Source of the DNA: Anaeramoeba flamelloides
Lineage: Eukaryota; Metamonada; Anaeramoebidae
Length of the DNA stretch: 64,000 nucleotides
NCBI GenBank assembly: GCA_027625915.1
Contig: JANTQA010000032.1
Coordinates: 15,702,001-15,766,000 of the forward strand
Reading direction: 5' to 3'
In this document: positions 50,733-61,785 of the stretch, piece by piece
Layout: each line of letters begins with the position of its first letter
How positions within the stretch are numbered: the first letter of the stretch is position 1
Notes under the pieces: model-generated
Told to the model about the DNA's origin: nothing
Database searches by the model: none
Seen by the model: only the letters and a program-made list of their open reading frames with translations
Position numbers and translations under genes: made by a program

Positions 50733-50929
50733 CAGTCAGTTCCACTTTTAAGACACAAACTTTCAACGAAATTTAAGGCACAAAAAATTCTCAAATTAAG
50801 GCACATTTTTTGGAATTATTTTTTTTACAATTTATTTTTACTAGAATATGAATTTTGTGCCTTAATTTGAGATTTTTTTTGTGCCTTAAATTTCGTTGAA
50901 AGTTTGTGCCTTAAAAGTGAAACTGACTG
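50733..50929. mobile_element. Palindromic MITE copy 5
   Basis: 197 bases, TA-flanked; the centre is in the opposite orientation to copies 3 and 4 ('actagaatatgaattttgtg' on the right). Confidence 0.92.
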
Positions 50930-51296
50930 TAATGAATTATACTTAAAAATATTTAAAAGAATAATTTATATAAAATAAATAATTTTTTAAAATTCAGAAA
51001 AAAATACAATTCCAACCCTGATTAAAATTATTTTTGAATCCTATTTTTAATAAACTAGGCATAAAATTAATATATTTTCCCTGATCATAAGAATATTTTA
51101 AAATTTTTTCAGAGTAAATTATTTCTTTTTAAACAAGAAATTTATATTTTGAAAAAAATTTATAAAAATTTATTGTTCAACTTTGGTTCCTGAATATTTA
51201 GGATTAAAAAATACATTTTTTTTCCAAAAATTGTAAGGTTTTTGTAACTAATATAGAAAACAATTTTTAATTGATGGTATAAATTTTTTTTAACAA

Positions 51297-51491
51297 AAGT
51301 CAGTTTCACTTTTAAGGCACAAACTTTCAATGGAATATAAGGCACGGAAAAATCACAAATTAAGGGACAAAATTTGGAATTTTTTTTTTACAATTTATTT
51401 TGCTAGAATATGAATTTTGTGCCTTAATTTGAGATTTTTTTTGTACCTTAAATTTTGTTGAAAGTATGTGCCTTAAAAGTGGAACTGACTT
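51297..51491. mobile_element. Palindromic MITE copy 6 (diverged ends)
   Basis: About 195 bases with internal arms intact, but the outermost bases have changed at both ends (AAGTCAG and CTGACTT). It is an older or decayed copy. Just beyond it, 51505-51545 resembles one end of the TIR element family. Confidence 0.85.
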
Positions 51492-52106
51492 TATTTTACA
51501 AAAAAGAAATTTTTTAGAGACACTTGGATAATTTAATACTATGATGATTTTCCTAAATATTCTTCACCTTTAATGTTAGACCCACCCTTGGACCACACGA
51601 ATTCTGTAGTAAGATATTACTATGTAATCAAAATAAATTAATTAACTTTTATGCTTGATTTTTATAATATTATCAAGTAGAAATTTTTATAATTTTCATA
51701 TTTTTTAAGGGTGTATCCTTCTTAAATCAATTATAAGGCCAATTGCGAAATAAAAAAAAAATTATATTTTCATTCAGATACCCAAGAATTGAAATAAAAC
51801 ATTTCTGTCTACAACACCCTAGGATGTTACAGAATACAAACCCCTTTAAGTAGCTCAATAAATTTGGTATTTTTAAGTTAAACAACAGCTTTTTCTTAAT
51901 GGAAATTAAAGTAAATAATTATTTATAACTGCCTATAAGAAAGAGGTTAGCACATTCGAATACTAAAAATATTATTGATGTTGACATGGAAAGGTTTTGA
52001 GGAATATTTATACTCTTAGTAACGTTTGTAAATGCTACTATCATACTTTCTAATCAATTCTAGTTAAATAAGAATTATTTTACAAAAAAATACAACTTTA
52101 GATATA

Positions 52107-52303
52107 CAGTCAGTTTCACTTTTAAGGCACAAACTTTCAACTAAATTTTGCACACAAAAAAAATCTCAAATTAAAGCACAAAATTCAGATTCTAGTAAAA
52201 ATTATTTGTAAAAATTAAAATTCCAAATTTTATCACTTAATTTAAGATTTTTTTGTGCCTTAAATTTTGTTGTAAGTTTGTGCCTCAAAAGTGAAACTTA
52301 TTG
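52107..52303. mobile_element. Palindromic MITE copy 7
   Basis: 197 bases, TA-flanked, with several substitutions in the right arm ('gaaacttattg'). The centre orientation matches copies 3 and 4. Confidence 0.88.
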
Positions 52304-52459
52304 TATTATCAAAAGTTATTTTACTACACTTGAAAAATTTTTTTTAGTTGTTTATTTAATTGGTAACCGTGATATTTTCAAATGTCAAAATTTCAAACTA
52401 TTTTAAGAAATATTTTATTCCAAGGAAAAAAATTACTTGTTCTTTAAAAGCAATAAAAA

Positions 52460-52945
52460 AAAGAATTTCATGTTGGGAAATTTTTGAAAAAGAACTAAAT
52501 TTCATATCTTTATTGACAATAATAGCTAATTACTTTAAAATTGTTTTTTTTTCTCATTTTGAAAGTTTTTTTGATAGAAAAAAGACCCTGTTGAGAATAC
52601 GTTCTTCAGTCGACCGTTAAAAACATTAAATTGATTTTTTGTTTGTTTTGTTTGTTTGTTTTTTTTACTGTTAAATTTAGTCGTAAATTCCAAAAAAAAT
52701 AGCATCTCATATTAAATAATTTGGTAAAAAATCACCTTTTTTAATAGTTAGTTTTGGTTCTCCTTCCAGACCCCAAATAATGATATTGTTAACATGTTAA
52801 GATGATACTCATAATGGTTCTTCTTAAACCCCACAATAGCATCTTATATCACCTTGAAAAATATTATATTTCTTCTTTCTTTAGGGCCGAACTCAGATAA
52901 TAACAAGGAAATTGTTTCCAAGCCAAAATAACAAACACAAAAATA
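52460..52945. repeat. Dispersed repeat, copy 2
   Basis: Colinear with 24690-25560 but shorter between the first and second shared blocks. It contains 'ggttctccttccagac' and 'atcttatatcaccttg'. No terminal structure is visible. Confidence 0.5.
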
Positions 52946-53627
52946 TGAATCTGTTCTTTTCAACCACTTTTTTGGAAAACTGAATGTAAATTTTTGAACC
53001 ATTTATTTTTCAAAACATATTAAGATTAAGTGAGTTATATTCAGTTTCCCCTTTTTAGAATTAGATCCTTTGATCAATTTTCAATCTCTTCCATTTTTTT
53101 GAGAGGAGTTTGAATACAAATATTCTTCCTTTTATTTATTAATTAATAGTATTTTCAGTAGTTAATTATAAATTGTTTTATCGATGATTGGTCCTTGAAT
53201 TTCTGAAAACAAATATAAGTATAAGGTGTATTCAGGAAACTAGACACTTTTTTAATAATAAAAACGAAAAAATTAAAAATCAAAGTTTTGGGTGGTAAAT
53301 TGGATCCTACTTATTATTCGACTCAGTGAAAAAATTCACCATTCTCAAAAAAAATTATCAAATAGTAAAAAATTCTAAAATCGGCTTTAATTGTAAAACA
53401 GTAATTGCAAAGTTTCTCTTTTTTCATGTTTTTATTTAATTGTTTTTCCTCGAGTTTAGTTAACAAATATCAAATCCAAAAACTAGGTTGATTATCCGAA
53501 TCAAAATAGAATTTATTACACACAAATTAAACTAAAATTTAAACCATCGCCATTTTTCAAAGCCGAAAATTTGGGGGTAAATTGTAAAACCTATGTACAA
53601 TTTACTATTTTACGATTGTTTATTGTA

Positions 53628-53824
53628 CAGTCAGTTTCACTTTTAAGGCACAAACTTTCAACGAAATTTAAGGCACAATAAAAATCTCAAATTAAAGCAC
53701 AAAATTCAAATTCTAGTAAAAATAAATTGTAAAATAAAAATTTCCAAATTTTGTGCCTTAATTTGAGATTTTTTTGTGCCTTAAATTTCGTTGAAAGTTT
53801 GTGCCTTAAAAGTGAAACTGACTG
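53628..53824. mobile_element. Palindromic MITE copy 8
   Basis: 197 bases, TA-flanked, close in sequence to copy 3 including its 'aaggcacaataaaaatctc' variant. The two may be recent relatives. Confidence 0.92.
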
Positions 53825-54229
53825 TATTGATTTTTCAATTTATTGAAAATTTGCTATACTATTTTAGTAAAATAGGTCTAAACCCACTTTAAGCAATTTG
53901 AAGTTTCACCATCTTTCTTGAACGGTTTTAAATAAATCAGAAAAATAATATTTCAACAAATATTCCTTTAGAGTAAGATCTTAATTCCAAAACTGATTTG
54001 ACAATTTTTAACTATTAGATATTTTTTTTTTGAGAATTATACTATTTTTTTAAAAATAAGAATTTACCCGTAATTGAATGGAAATAATAAAATTTGGAAT
54101 TTTGTATTTTTTTTTTGAACGAAATAGAGTGACTTTTCGAATGTTATTTTCGAATTTCTAAAAACAAATTTTTTTTTTGAGGATAGATGACTGTTTGAAT
54201 ACTGATAAATTGCAATAAATGTTTGGAAA

Positions 54230-54480
54230 ATTTTTACTTGATATTCCTTTTTGAAATTTTATGCTCAAGCTTTGAATAAAGCATTTTATGAAGTCAAGTG
54301 TTAAGAAACTCTCTAAAATTAGCTGTTCTTCAAAATATTCTTTGTCCTGGACTATTTGATAAGAAACAGTTCAAAGATTTATAAAAATGGAAATTGAACA
54401 AAAAATTGTTTTAAATTTACTGTTGAGAGAAAAATATTGGACACAGAAAAATGGTTGGACAGCAATTTTATTTGGGAACA
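54230..54480. repeat. Segment related to 34.2 kb
   Basis: 'tttgaataaagcattttatg', 'aaactctctaaaattagctgttcttcaaaatattc' and 'ggaaattgaac' match 34240-34390 in order. The origin is unknown. Confidence 0.4.
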
Positions 54481-55178
54481 TTACTGAAAATGTTTTTTAA
54501 TTTCAATCGTTTGTGAAATAACTAAAGAAAATAACAATAATCTACTTATTAGAATAACGATTAGTGTGATTCTACTTTTTCAAAAGCTTATCTCTTATAG
54601 TCTAAAGCAAGTTTAAAAATTACCATTTTCATAATTAATAGTTAACTTTACTAAAACTTGGATTTTTGTTAAAATAGCATGATCTACTTTAGTTGTCAAC
54701 CATTCAAATGAGTATTCTACACACACCACAGATTAATGAACTTGTAACACCTTTAAACCTGGATTTATATAAAAGTCGCCTAGTTATCAATAGGATTTGA
54801 TTTTCAATTTTACTAATGTTCCCAATTAAAAATGGTTTCCAACCATTTTTCTCTCAACAGTTATTAGAATTTATCAGTATGTTTTGTTTAAAAAGCAAAA
54901 ATCTTTCCTAAATCAATTAAATAATATTTGTGGACTCTTTTTTACTGTTTCAGGATTGATCTTTATGATAGAATTTGTGGATATTTCATTTTTGTCAGAC
55001 AAGAAGATTTTGATTTTTTAATTGAAAAAATCAAGATAGATTTTAGGGCGAAAACAAAAAATAATTCAGTTGTAGAAAAGTCTTGAGAACTTTTTTTAAA
55101 GAATCATTAAATTTGAGTTTAGGGGTAAAGTATTTCAAAGATTAATAATTATTTTTTTTCTGTTACTATTTCAAATTT

Positions 55179-56174
55179 ATGATAATACCAACAATGGCAA
55201 TCGAGAGTCTGACACTAAAAATTGTGGGTCTCTTTGGGATACTTGCCGAGTGTTTAATTTTTGTATTTTTACCCTTGAAAATTCAAAAATTTGGCGAGAC
55301 ACTATTCTCCTATGGAGAAGTATTTGCTGCTGGTGTGTTTCTAGGCGGCGGGCTGTTTCATATGATTCCTGAAGCACACGAGGGATTATCAGGAGGTCAC
55401 GAATCCCACGATTCCCACTTTCATCTAGCATTTTTTTATGCGCTGCTTTGCTTTGTTGTGCTTCTGTACATCGACAAGGCATTTATACCAACACTTGTTT
55501 TGTGGGATCTCAAAAGAAAAAGGAAAAGGAAAGGCGAAAGCATGGAGAAAGAGATCGAGAAAGAGAAAGGGTTTTCAAATGAAGACGATCTTGCCTTAAT
55601 AGGAAAAGAAACATCAAAAGAATTGGATTTTGAAAATAAGGACATCGAAAGCGATAAGGGCTCAACAAACGAAGTGGAAGACAATCGGGGTAAGGCCGGC
55701 CACCATCATATAATGGTCCCACATGGGACGCGAGATGAAAAGGAAACGCAAGGGAAAGTAATTTCAATTGTGCTTGTTTTAGCGTTAACAATCCATTCCT
55801 TATTGGCTGGCATGTCCCTCGGCGTTGCAAAAAAAACAGGTGCATTGGCGATTATGATCGCTCTTCTTTCACACAAGGCATTCGAAGCCTTTGCACTTGG
55901 TGTTGCCCTTGTCAAGGGCTTTGGGAATCAATTAAAATACCTAATATTTTGTGCTTTAATCTTTGTCTTTTCAACGCCACTCGGGATCGTAATTGGTTTG
56001 TTGTTGCACGGAATCAATCAGGAAGCAAAGAGTATCGTGATGGCTCTAGCGGGCGGTAGTTTTCTTTGGTGCGCACTTGCCGAAATTAACGGTGCGTTTA
56101 CGCATAAATCACCAAATAAAAAAGTTTTCTTCTTTGCTCTAGGTGTAGCGCTAATGGTTGTTGTTACTCTTTAG
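55179..56174 (+). CDS. ZIP-family metal (zinc) transporter
   Basis: Single exon, 331 residues, with a second in-frame ATG at codon 6. Helices fall at about residues 10-32, 43-63, 82-103, 193-217, 222-246, 253-277, 284-303 and 315-331, so eight, as in ZIP (SLC39) transporters. These move Zn2+, Fe2+ or similar ions into the cytosol. Helix 2 has FAAGVFLGGGLFHMIPEAH. Helix 4 carries HSLLAGMSLG (His206) and helix 5 HKAFEAFALG (His232, Glu236), the metal-site pattern of the family. A long charged loop (about 104-192) holds GHHHIMVPHG, a typical histidine metal-binding cluster, and HESHDSHFH lies before helix 3. The protein is compact, like plant and fungal ZIPs. Substrate choice cannot be read from sequence. 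It is flanked by MITE-rich DNA but itself uninterrupted. Confidence 0.92.
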   Translation: MIIPTMAIESLTLKIVGLFGILAECLIFVFLPLKIQKFGETLFSYGEVFAAGVFLGGGLFHMIPEAHEGLSGGHESHDSHFHLAFFYALLCFVVLLYIDKAFIPTLVLWDLKRKRKRKGESMEKEIEKEKGFSNEDDLALIGKETSKELDFENKDIESDKGSTNEVEDNRGKAGHHHIMVPHGTRDEKETQGKVISIVLVLALTIHSLLAGMSLGVAKKTGALAIMIALLSHKAFEAFALGVALVKGFGNQLKYLIFCALIFVFSTPLGIVIGLLLHGINQEAKSIVMALAGGSFLWCALAEINGAFTHKSPNKKVFFFALGVALMVVVTL

Positions 56175-56704
56175 GTTTATACTTTTGAAAAAAGAAAAAT
56201 ATGGTGCTTGATCTTAATAAGCGGTCAAAATTGTAAACCAATTTAGTTCTACAATTGGATGTGCAGACGAAAAATGTTTCAAATATTATTCCTTTGATGT
56301 TTACTGTTCAATAAAGAAACATGAAACTGGAATTTCTTTAAACTGGATTAGTACCTATTTTACTCAAATCTTAAAACCAATTCAAGTTAATACAAAAAAT
56401 AATAGCAACATAAAATCTAACAAAAGGCAATGGTACTAAGGTTTACAATTCAATCCCAAATTTTCAAAAATTGAACATGAATTAAATTTTGGTTTTAATT
56501 TGTTGTTTTGAATTCTATTGGCTATTTTCAAATAAGTTTAATAACTTATTAATATAATTAAATTGAACCTTTATAATATAAATAAAATTTCAACTAACCT
56601 TATATTTTGATTTAATATAGTTATTTTTATTACTTTTTTTATTTTTTGGTCTTTTTTATCTAATTTAGTAAATTTATTATTTTGGAATTTTTATAAGTAA
56701 CAAG
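56175..56704. other. Short intergenic stretch after the ZIP gene
   Basis: AT-rich, no gene. It should hold the 3' UTR of the transporter and perhaps the left end of the transposase-like relic; no terminal repeat was found. Confidence 0.4.
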
Positions 56705-57636
56705 ATGAACAAAAAAAAGAAAAAGAAAATTTATTTGGAAAAAACGTGTTGTTGTTGTGGTAAATGGATACAAAAATATGGTAGAAAACGACCTGAAACT
56801 ATCGTATTAAAATTACATCATGCATATTCAAAATCAAAGAAAATTTGCAATCGCTGTTATTTGGATAATAGAAAAAAGGTACGGGACCAATTCAGATCAA
56901 GGTTTATTTATATTTAAATAAAATAATTATAACAAACTCTTTCAAAATAGCAAACTTAAAATTTCTTTTAAATTGTTTTAAATGTTTTTTTATTTTTTTT
57001 TAAAAAAGATAAATCCAAAATTTGAAAAAGAAAAAAAAACAACATTAGAGAAAAAAATCAATTGGAATTATTATCATAAGAAAAAGTATGGCGAGAATCT
57101 AAAAGAAATTAAGAATAATTTTAAAAAAGAAAAAAAGAAAGTTGAAAAAATTGAAAAAGAAATTCAAAAAATAGAAAAAGAAAAAGAAATTCATGGTAAT
57201 ATTGTCAATGCATTACGTGTGTTTTTGCTAGGATTAAAAAAAATAATAAATATCGAAGTGCAATCATACATAAAATAATTCGGGAACTAGAATTCTTTAA
57301 TATCAAAAACAATTTCAAAGAATATTTTAGTGCTTTGGGTGTTACAGTGCAAACAATTAAAAGGTATTTGAATATGGAAAAGGAAGGTGATATTTTGTTT
57401 TCAACAAGTTATTTTTTAAAAAACGCAAGCAATAAATTAAACAACGAAGAAATAATGTTGATTATTCAAACTTAGTTGGAGTTAGGTACATGCAAGTCAG
57501 GTGATTATAAACAAGTATGGAATGGTCAATATGAGGATGCAGTAGAAGATGACGACAACAATGATGATAATGCTAAGAACGATGGTGATGAAGATGACGA
57601 CGAAGGATATGGTGGTGGAACTGGTTCAGCTTCACT

Positions 57637-58001
57637 AGTGTGAATATGAATGTTGTAAAAAATAGAGTTTTTTTGATTTTCACAAAAAATTGTGAGTTTC
57701 ACAATGTTACCAAAGTTTAGGAAATAGAGATTTAGAAATGAGATTATATAAATAAGCAAAAAAGTATTTTAGACCAAAAACCGCCTGGAAATTACAGATG
57801 TTTTGTTTCCAAAAAAAATTTTGTTTTCAAAACAAAACATCTGTAATTTCGAGGCGGTTTTTGATTTAGAATCATTATTAACTTAAAATTTTAACCTTAT
57901 ATAGATATATCCATAATCAAAACTTTGGTAACGGTGTGAAAATCACAATTTTTTGTGAAAATCAAAAAAACTCTATTTTTTACAACATTCATATTCACAC
58001 T
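57637..58001. mobile_element. Large hairpin MITE-like element
   Basis: Ends AGTGTGAATATGAATGTTGT and its inverse; the arms match for about 80 bases with two or three mismatches and then more loosely inward. Length is 365 bases. Flanks read CT on the left and TG on the right; if the first and last base belong to the target, TA/TT would be the decayed duplication. It differs in sequence from the 197-base family and carries a second, tighter hairpin in its centre. Confidence 0.7.
57774..57866. repeat. Nested central hairpin
   Basis: AAAAACCGCC and GGAAATTACAGATGTTTTGT return inverted with about two mismatches after a short A/T loop. The arms are about 35 bases. It may be a separate small element or the core of the outer hairpin. 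Confidence 0.7.
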
Positions 58002-58558
58002 TGTGTTGCATTCATGCTTGTTGTGGGTTGAATGAATTTAATCAAGATAATCGAATTCTAGTATATAATATGAATTCTATCATTCATGAGAAGGATTCAA
58101 ATAAAAAGAAAGGAACGGAATTGAATAAAGAGAACAACCAAATAAAAAAAAGAAAAAGAATTTTTGTAACAAGAAGACATCAAACCCAAACTGATAAAAA
58201 AAATATGTCAACAAATTCAAGAAAAAATGATAAAAAATGGTTTTCAAAAACGATGCAATAACACATATTTAAAATATAAACCAAAGGAAGTTAAACAGAA
58301 TTCGTATTTAAGATGCTATGATGCCACAAATTGTAATATATGTGAAAAAAATAAAATCTCGAAGAAATTTATTTCAAATAATAATGATAAAAATACTGAA
58401 GAATTCAAATTTCATCCAAAAAAAAATTGAAAATTATGAAATTCATTTACAAGAAATTAATACTCAACGAAGTTCTTTTATTGATAATAAAAATGACTTA
58501 AAATTAAATGAAGTAATTTTTGTTTTTGATTTCGGGGTCTTTTATCCACCAAGTGGTA

Positions 58559-58758
58559 CAGTCAGTTTCACTTTTAAGGCACAAACTTTCAACGAAATTT
58601 AAGGCACAAAAAAATCTCAAATTAAAGCACAATTTTTTGGAATTTTAATTTTCACAAATTATTTTACTAGAATCTGAATTTTGTGACTTAATTTGAGATT
58701 TTTTTTTTTGTGCCTTAAATTTCGTAGAAAGTTTGTGTCTTAAAAGTGAAACTGACTG
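58559..58758. mobile_element. Palindromic MITE copy 9, inside the transposase-like relic
   Basis: 200 bases, TA-flanked, inserted right after the VFDFGVFYPPSG coding block; coding-like sequence resumes immediately after it. Confidence 0.92.
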
Positions 58759-58878
58759 TATTAAAAAAGAAAATAATAAAATCTCAGACTTATGTATTTG
58801 TAAAATAACCAAAAATAACGAAGTGAAACTCCAAAATGAATATTATGATTTTATTTCTTCTCATATTTCCCAAGATTA

Positions 58879-59076
58879 CAGTCAGTTTCACTTTTAAGGC
58901 ACAAACTTTCATCGAAATTTAAGGCACATTAAATATCTCAAATTAAGTCACAAAATTTGTAATATTTTTTTTAACAATTTATTTTTATTAGAAACTGAAT
59001 TTTGTACCTTAATTTGGGATTATTATTGTGCCTTTTATTCCGTTGAAAGTTTGTGCCTTAAAAGTGGAACTGACTG
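58879..59076. mobile_element. Palindromic MITE copy 10, inside the transposase-like relic
   Basis: 198 bases, TA-flanked, only 120 bases after copy 9, in the same coding strand context. Its right arm has diverged ('ttattccgttgaaag'). Confidence 0.92.
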
Positions 59077-59252
59077 TATAATTATGTTAAATCATCATTT
59101 GAATATTTATTCAATTTAGGCATTTTTAAAAATTATTCAAAAATTTATTTTTGGTCAGATAATGGACAACATTTTAAAAATCATAAAACTTTCAATTATT
59201 TTTATAACTATTCAAATAATATCGGAATTCGTATTATTCAGAATTTTTTTTA

Positions 59253-59449
59253 CAGTCAGTTTCGCTTTTAAGGCACAAACTTACAACGAAATTTAAGGCA
59301 CAAAAAAAATCTCAAATTAAGGCACAAAATTCAGATTCTAGTAAAAATAAATTGTAAAAATTAAAATTCGAAATCTTGTGCTTTAATTTGAGATTTTTTT
59401 GTGCCTTAAATTTCGTTGAAAGTTTGTGCCTTAAAAGTGAAACTGACTG
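59253..59449. mobile_element. Palindromic MITE copy 11, inside the transposase-like relic
   Basis: 197 bases, TA-flanked, between the SDNGQ block and the CHAANECDGHFG block. The centre is in the opposite orientation to copies 9 and 10. Confidence 0.92.
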
Positions 59450-61588
59450 TATAGCTTGTCATGCAGCTAATGAATGTGATGGTCATTTTGGAGTATTAAA
59501 AAGAAACGAAAAAGAAGCTAAAAAATGGGGATCTGTTTGTACTCTGTTGACGAATATTGTACTTTTGCACAAAATATTACCAAAAAAACAATTTAATTTA
59601 ATCTTTAAAAATTAAATACTTTTCAGAATGAAGAATTATTGTATTCAGGAATGAAAGGGGTAAGAAAAATTCATCAAATTATTTATCATTTTAATAATAT
59701 ACTTTGTAAAAAACCTATCAAATGATAGTGATTTAATTAGTAAATATTTTATATATCTAAAAAAAAAAAAAAAAAAAAAAAAATTTATGTCCTAATGAGT
59801 ATATAAAAAAAAATAAAAGTTAAAAAATAAAATTTTCAAGAAAAAGAAAACAATAGAAAAATAAAAATCATATTTTCATTTTTATGTACTTTTATACTTT
59901 TAGTTTTATAATTTTTATGCTTTATTTTTCAAAAAAAAATCAAAAAAAAATCAAAAAAAAATACTGAACTAATACCGAAAAAAATGGATTCTTTTGCGAG
60001 TCGATCCAACCCCCCCCCCCCAAGTTCAACTTAGCAGTGTTGCCTCTGAAAATTGATTCTTTGGTGATATTTAAGTCTAAAAAAACAACATTAAAAAAAT
60101 AAATTTTCTTAAATTTCATTACGTTCTAATAAAATTAAAATTTCCACTTTTCAAACAATTTTTAAAAAAAAATAGTCAATTAAAATGATTAAAAGCTTTT
60201 GAGAGAACAATGAAAAACTAAAATAATGTTGTTTGATGATTTAACTAATTTATCAAACTTATTTGAAACTAGCCATTTTGAATCGAATAATAAATCTAAA
60301 TTTTGGACTTTGTTTTTGTTGCTCTGATTTTTAATTCAAATGAAATTGGCGATAAGAGTTTAACAAAAGTGTTGTTTCGGGTCGAGTAATTTCAGATGCT
60401 TTTATAGATCAGTAAATATCAAAAGCATAATATTTGAAACATTTTTTGTTTTTGCGACTATTTTATAATTAAAAATGATTTGAGAATTTTTTCAAGAATG
60501 TTTACACCAACATATTTTCTTGAAATTATTTTTTTTATAAAGAATTCAAACACCAAATGTTATCCATTTAATAAATTATAAAAAGTTTCATCTTCTTTTC
60601 CTTTTTTTTTCGCATTTATACCCTCTTGATACTTGAGAACTTATATGTAGTGTCCAATATTTGATTTAAGGTTCGCAATTCCTGAAGAATGGGGAAAGGG
60701 TTATTCTGTTTTAGGTGTTTAGACTTATTATTTTGGTTCTTTGCTGATCAGTCTTCGACTTTGTATTAATTTAGAGGTTTGTAAAAAATGAAATTTTTTG
60801 TTTTTTGCTATATAATATCTGCCAATCTAAACTCTTTTCCAGTCATAGTAACACAGTTTTATTGGGGAAAACGTATTTATTATACGAGCTTGATCCAGTA
60901 TTATTCTCAAAATATATTTTCAAATTTTTTCGAATTTAATCATTTTTTTTTTATGTTTTTTACTTTTGGCCATTTTTTTTTTTTTTTTTCTTTTCTTTAT
61001 AATTTTTTGCTTTGTTTTAGAAAAAGATAATTAAAAAAAAAATGATTGAAAACCTCCAAATTAACTTTAATAAAAGAGCAGCTTTGTAATTTCAAGTAAA
61101 ATTTAAGCACTCGCTATTATAAAATCTTATTGCCAACAATTTTAATTTGCCCAAAAAATTGTGAAAATTTTGCACGGGACATTTCAATAAAAGGGTCCCA
61201 AAATTTTTTTTAATCTTGTTTTTTTTTTTTTGAAAATTTATAGTTTGTTCACGTATTTCTATTCTAAATATGAACTCTAATCTTGAATATTTTATTTTTC
61301 TTATTTTCAAAGAATCATGTGTTCGTTGATTCTTAAAAGTGTCGGGTTTTTCATTTTTGATTGGGTACCACTGAGTAGAATAGGGTTTATTAGTCTTAGA
61401 TTAATAAATTCGGATTTTTGAAAAAAAAAGAAAAAAAAATTATTTTTTTTTAACCTACAAAAAAATTCATATCAAGCTAAAGACCCATCAACAAAGAACC
61501 AATATAATTAGCACCCACTTCCATGGCAGAATAATATTTTTTTTTCATTCTTTCGGGGCCGCGTTCCTTAATTCAAAACAAGAATATA

Positions 61589-61785
61589 CAGTCAGTTCCA
61601 CTTTTAAGTCACAAACTTTCAACGAAATTTAAGGCACATTAAAAAACTCAAATTAAGTCACAAAATTTGGAATATTTTTTTTTACAATTTATTTTACTAG
61701 AACCTGAATTTTGTGCCTTAATTTGAGATTTTTATTGTACCTTAAATTTCGATACAAGTTTGTGCCTTAAAAGTGGAACCGACTG
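61589..61785. mobile_element. Palindromic MITE copy 12
   Basis: 197 bases, TA-flanked, starting CAGTCAGTTCCACTTTTAAG. It shares the 'aagtcacaaa' and 'aaggcacattaaa' variants with copy 10. Confidence 0.9.

Larger units (their letters stand above)
47108..55178. other. Eight-kilobase stretch of repeats without a host gene
   Basis: No convincing coding gene. It contains six MITE copies between 49.8 and 53.8 kb, a dispersed-repeat copy (52460-52945) and a segment related to 34.2 kb (54230-54480). Open frames at 48381, 48818, 49522 and 52360 are Phe/Lys-rich and unrecognised. Confidence 0.5.
56705..59615 (+). mobile_element. Transposase-like relic, interrupted by four smaller elements
   Basis: Coding fragments on the plus strand run in one direction. 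A zinc-ribbon-like start (CCCCGKW...CNRC) lies at 56705-56917. A Lys/Glu coiled region lies at about 57010-57280. Then comes a region with VTVQTIKRYLN, like a helix-turn-helix, followed by an acidic Asp-rich stretch near 57550-57615. After the first hairpin come a Lys-rich part with CxxC motifs (CNICEKN), VFDFGVFYPPSG, YFWSDNGQHFKN near 59150, and ACHAANECDGHFGVLKR near 59460. Spaced acidic residues in FDFG and SDNGQ followed by a His/Cys block look like an RNase H-fold transposase or integrase, but I cannot name the family. Insertions are a 365-base hairpin (57637-58001) and MITE copies 9, 10 and 11. It is broken and appears inactive. Confidence 0.55.

Noticed and set aside
55177-55482. Minus-strand frames of 70-110 codons across the ZIP gene
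   Set aside because: The plus-strand frame has clear ZIP motifs and helices; the minus frames are shadows.
59376-59615. A 79-codon frame taken as a small gene
   Set aside because: Its first third lies in the arm of MITE copy 11 and the rest is the tail of the transposase-like relic, so it is a chance fusion.
56705-59615. Capsid-bearing or viral origin for the relic
   Set aside because: I saw no capsid, packaging ATPase or polymerase signature; the zinc-ribbon, helix-turn-helix and acidic-residue blocks fit a plain DNA transposon better.
49841-61785. Ciliate origin suggested by the TA-CAGTCAG element ends
   Set aside because: Host genes use TAA as stop, introns are far longer than the tiny introns of Paramecium, and Tc1/mariner-type MITEs explain the ends.
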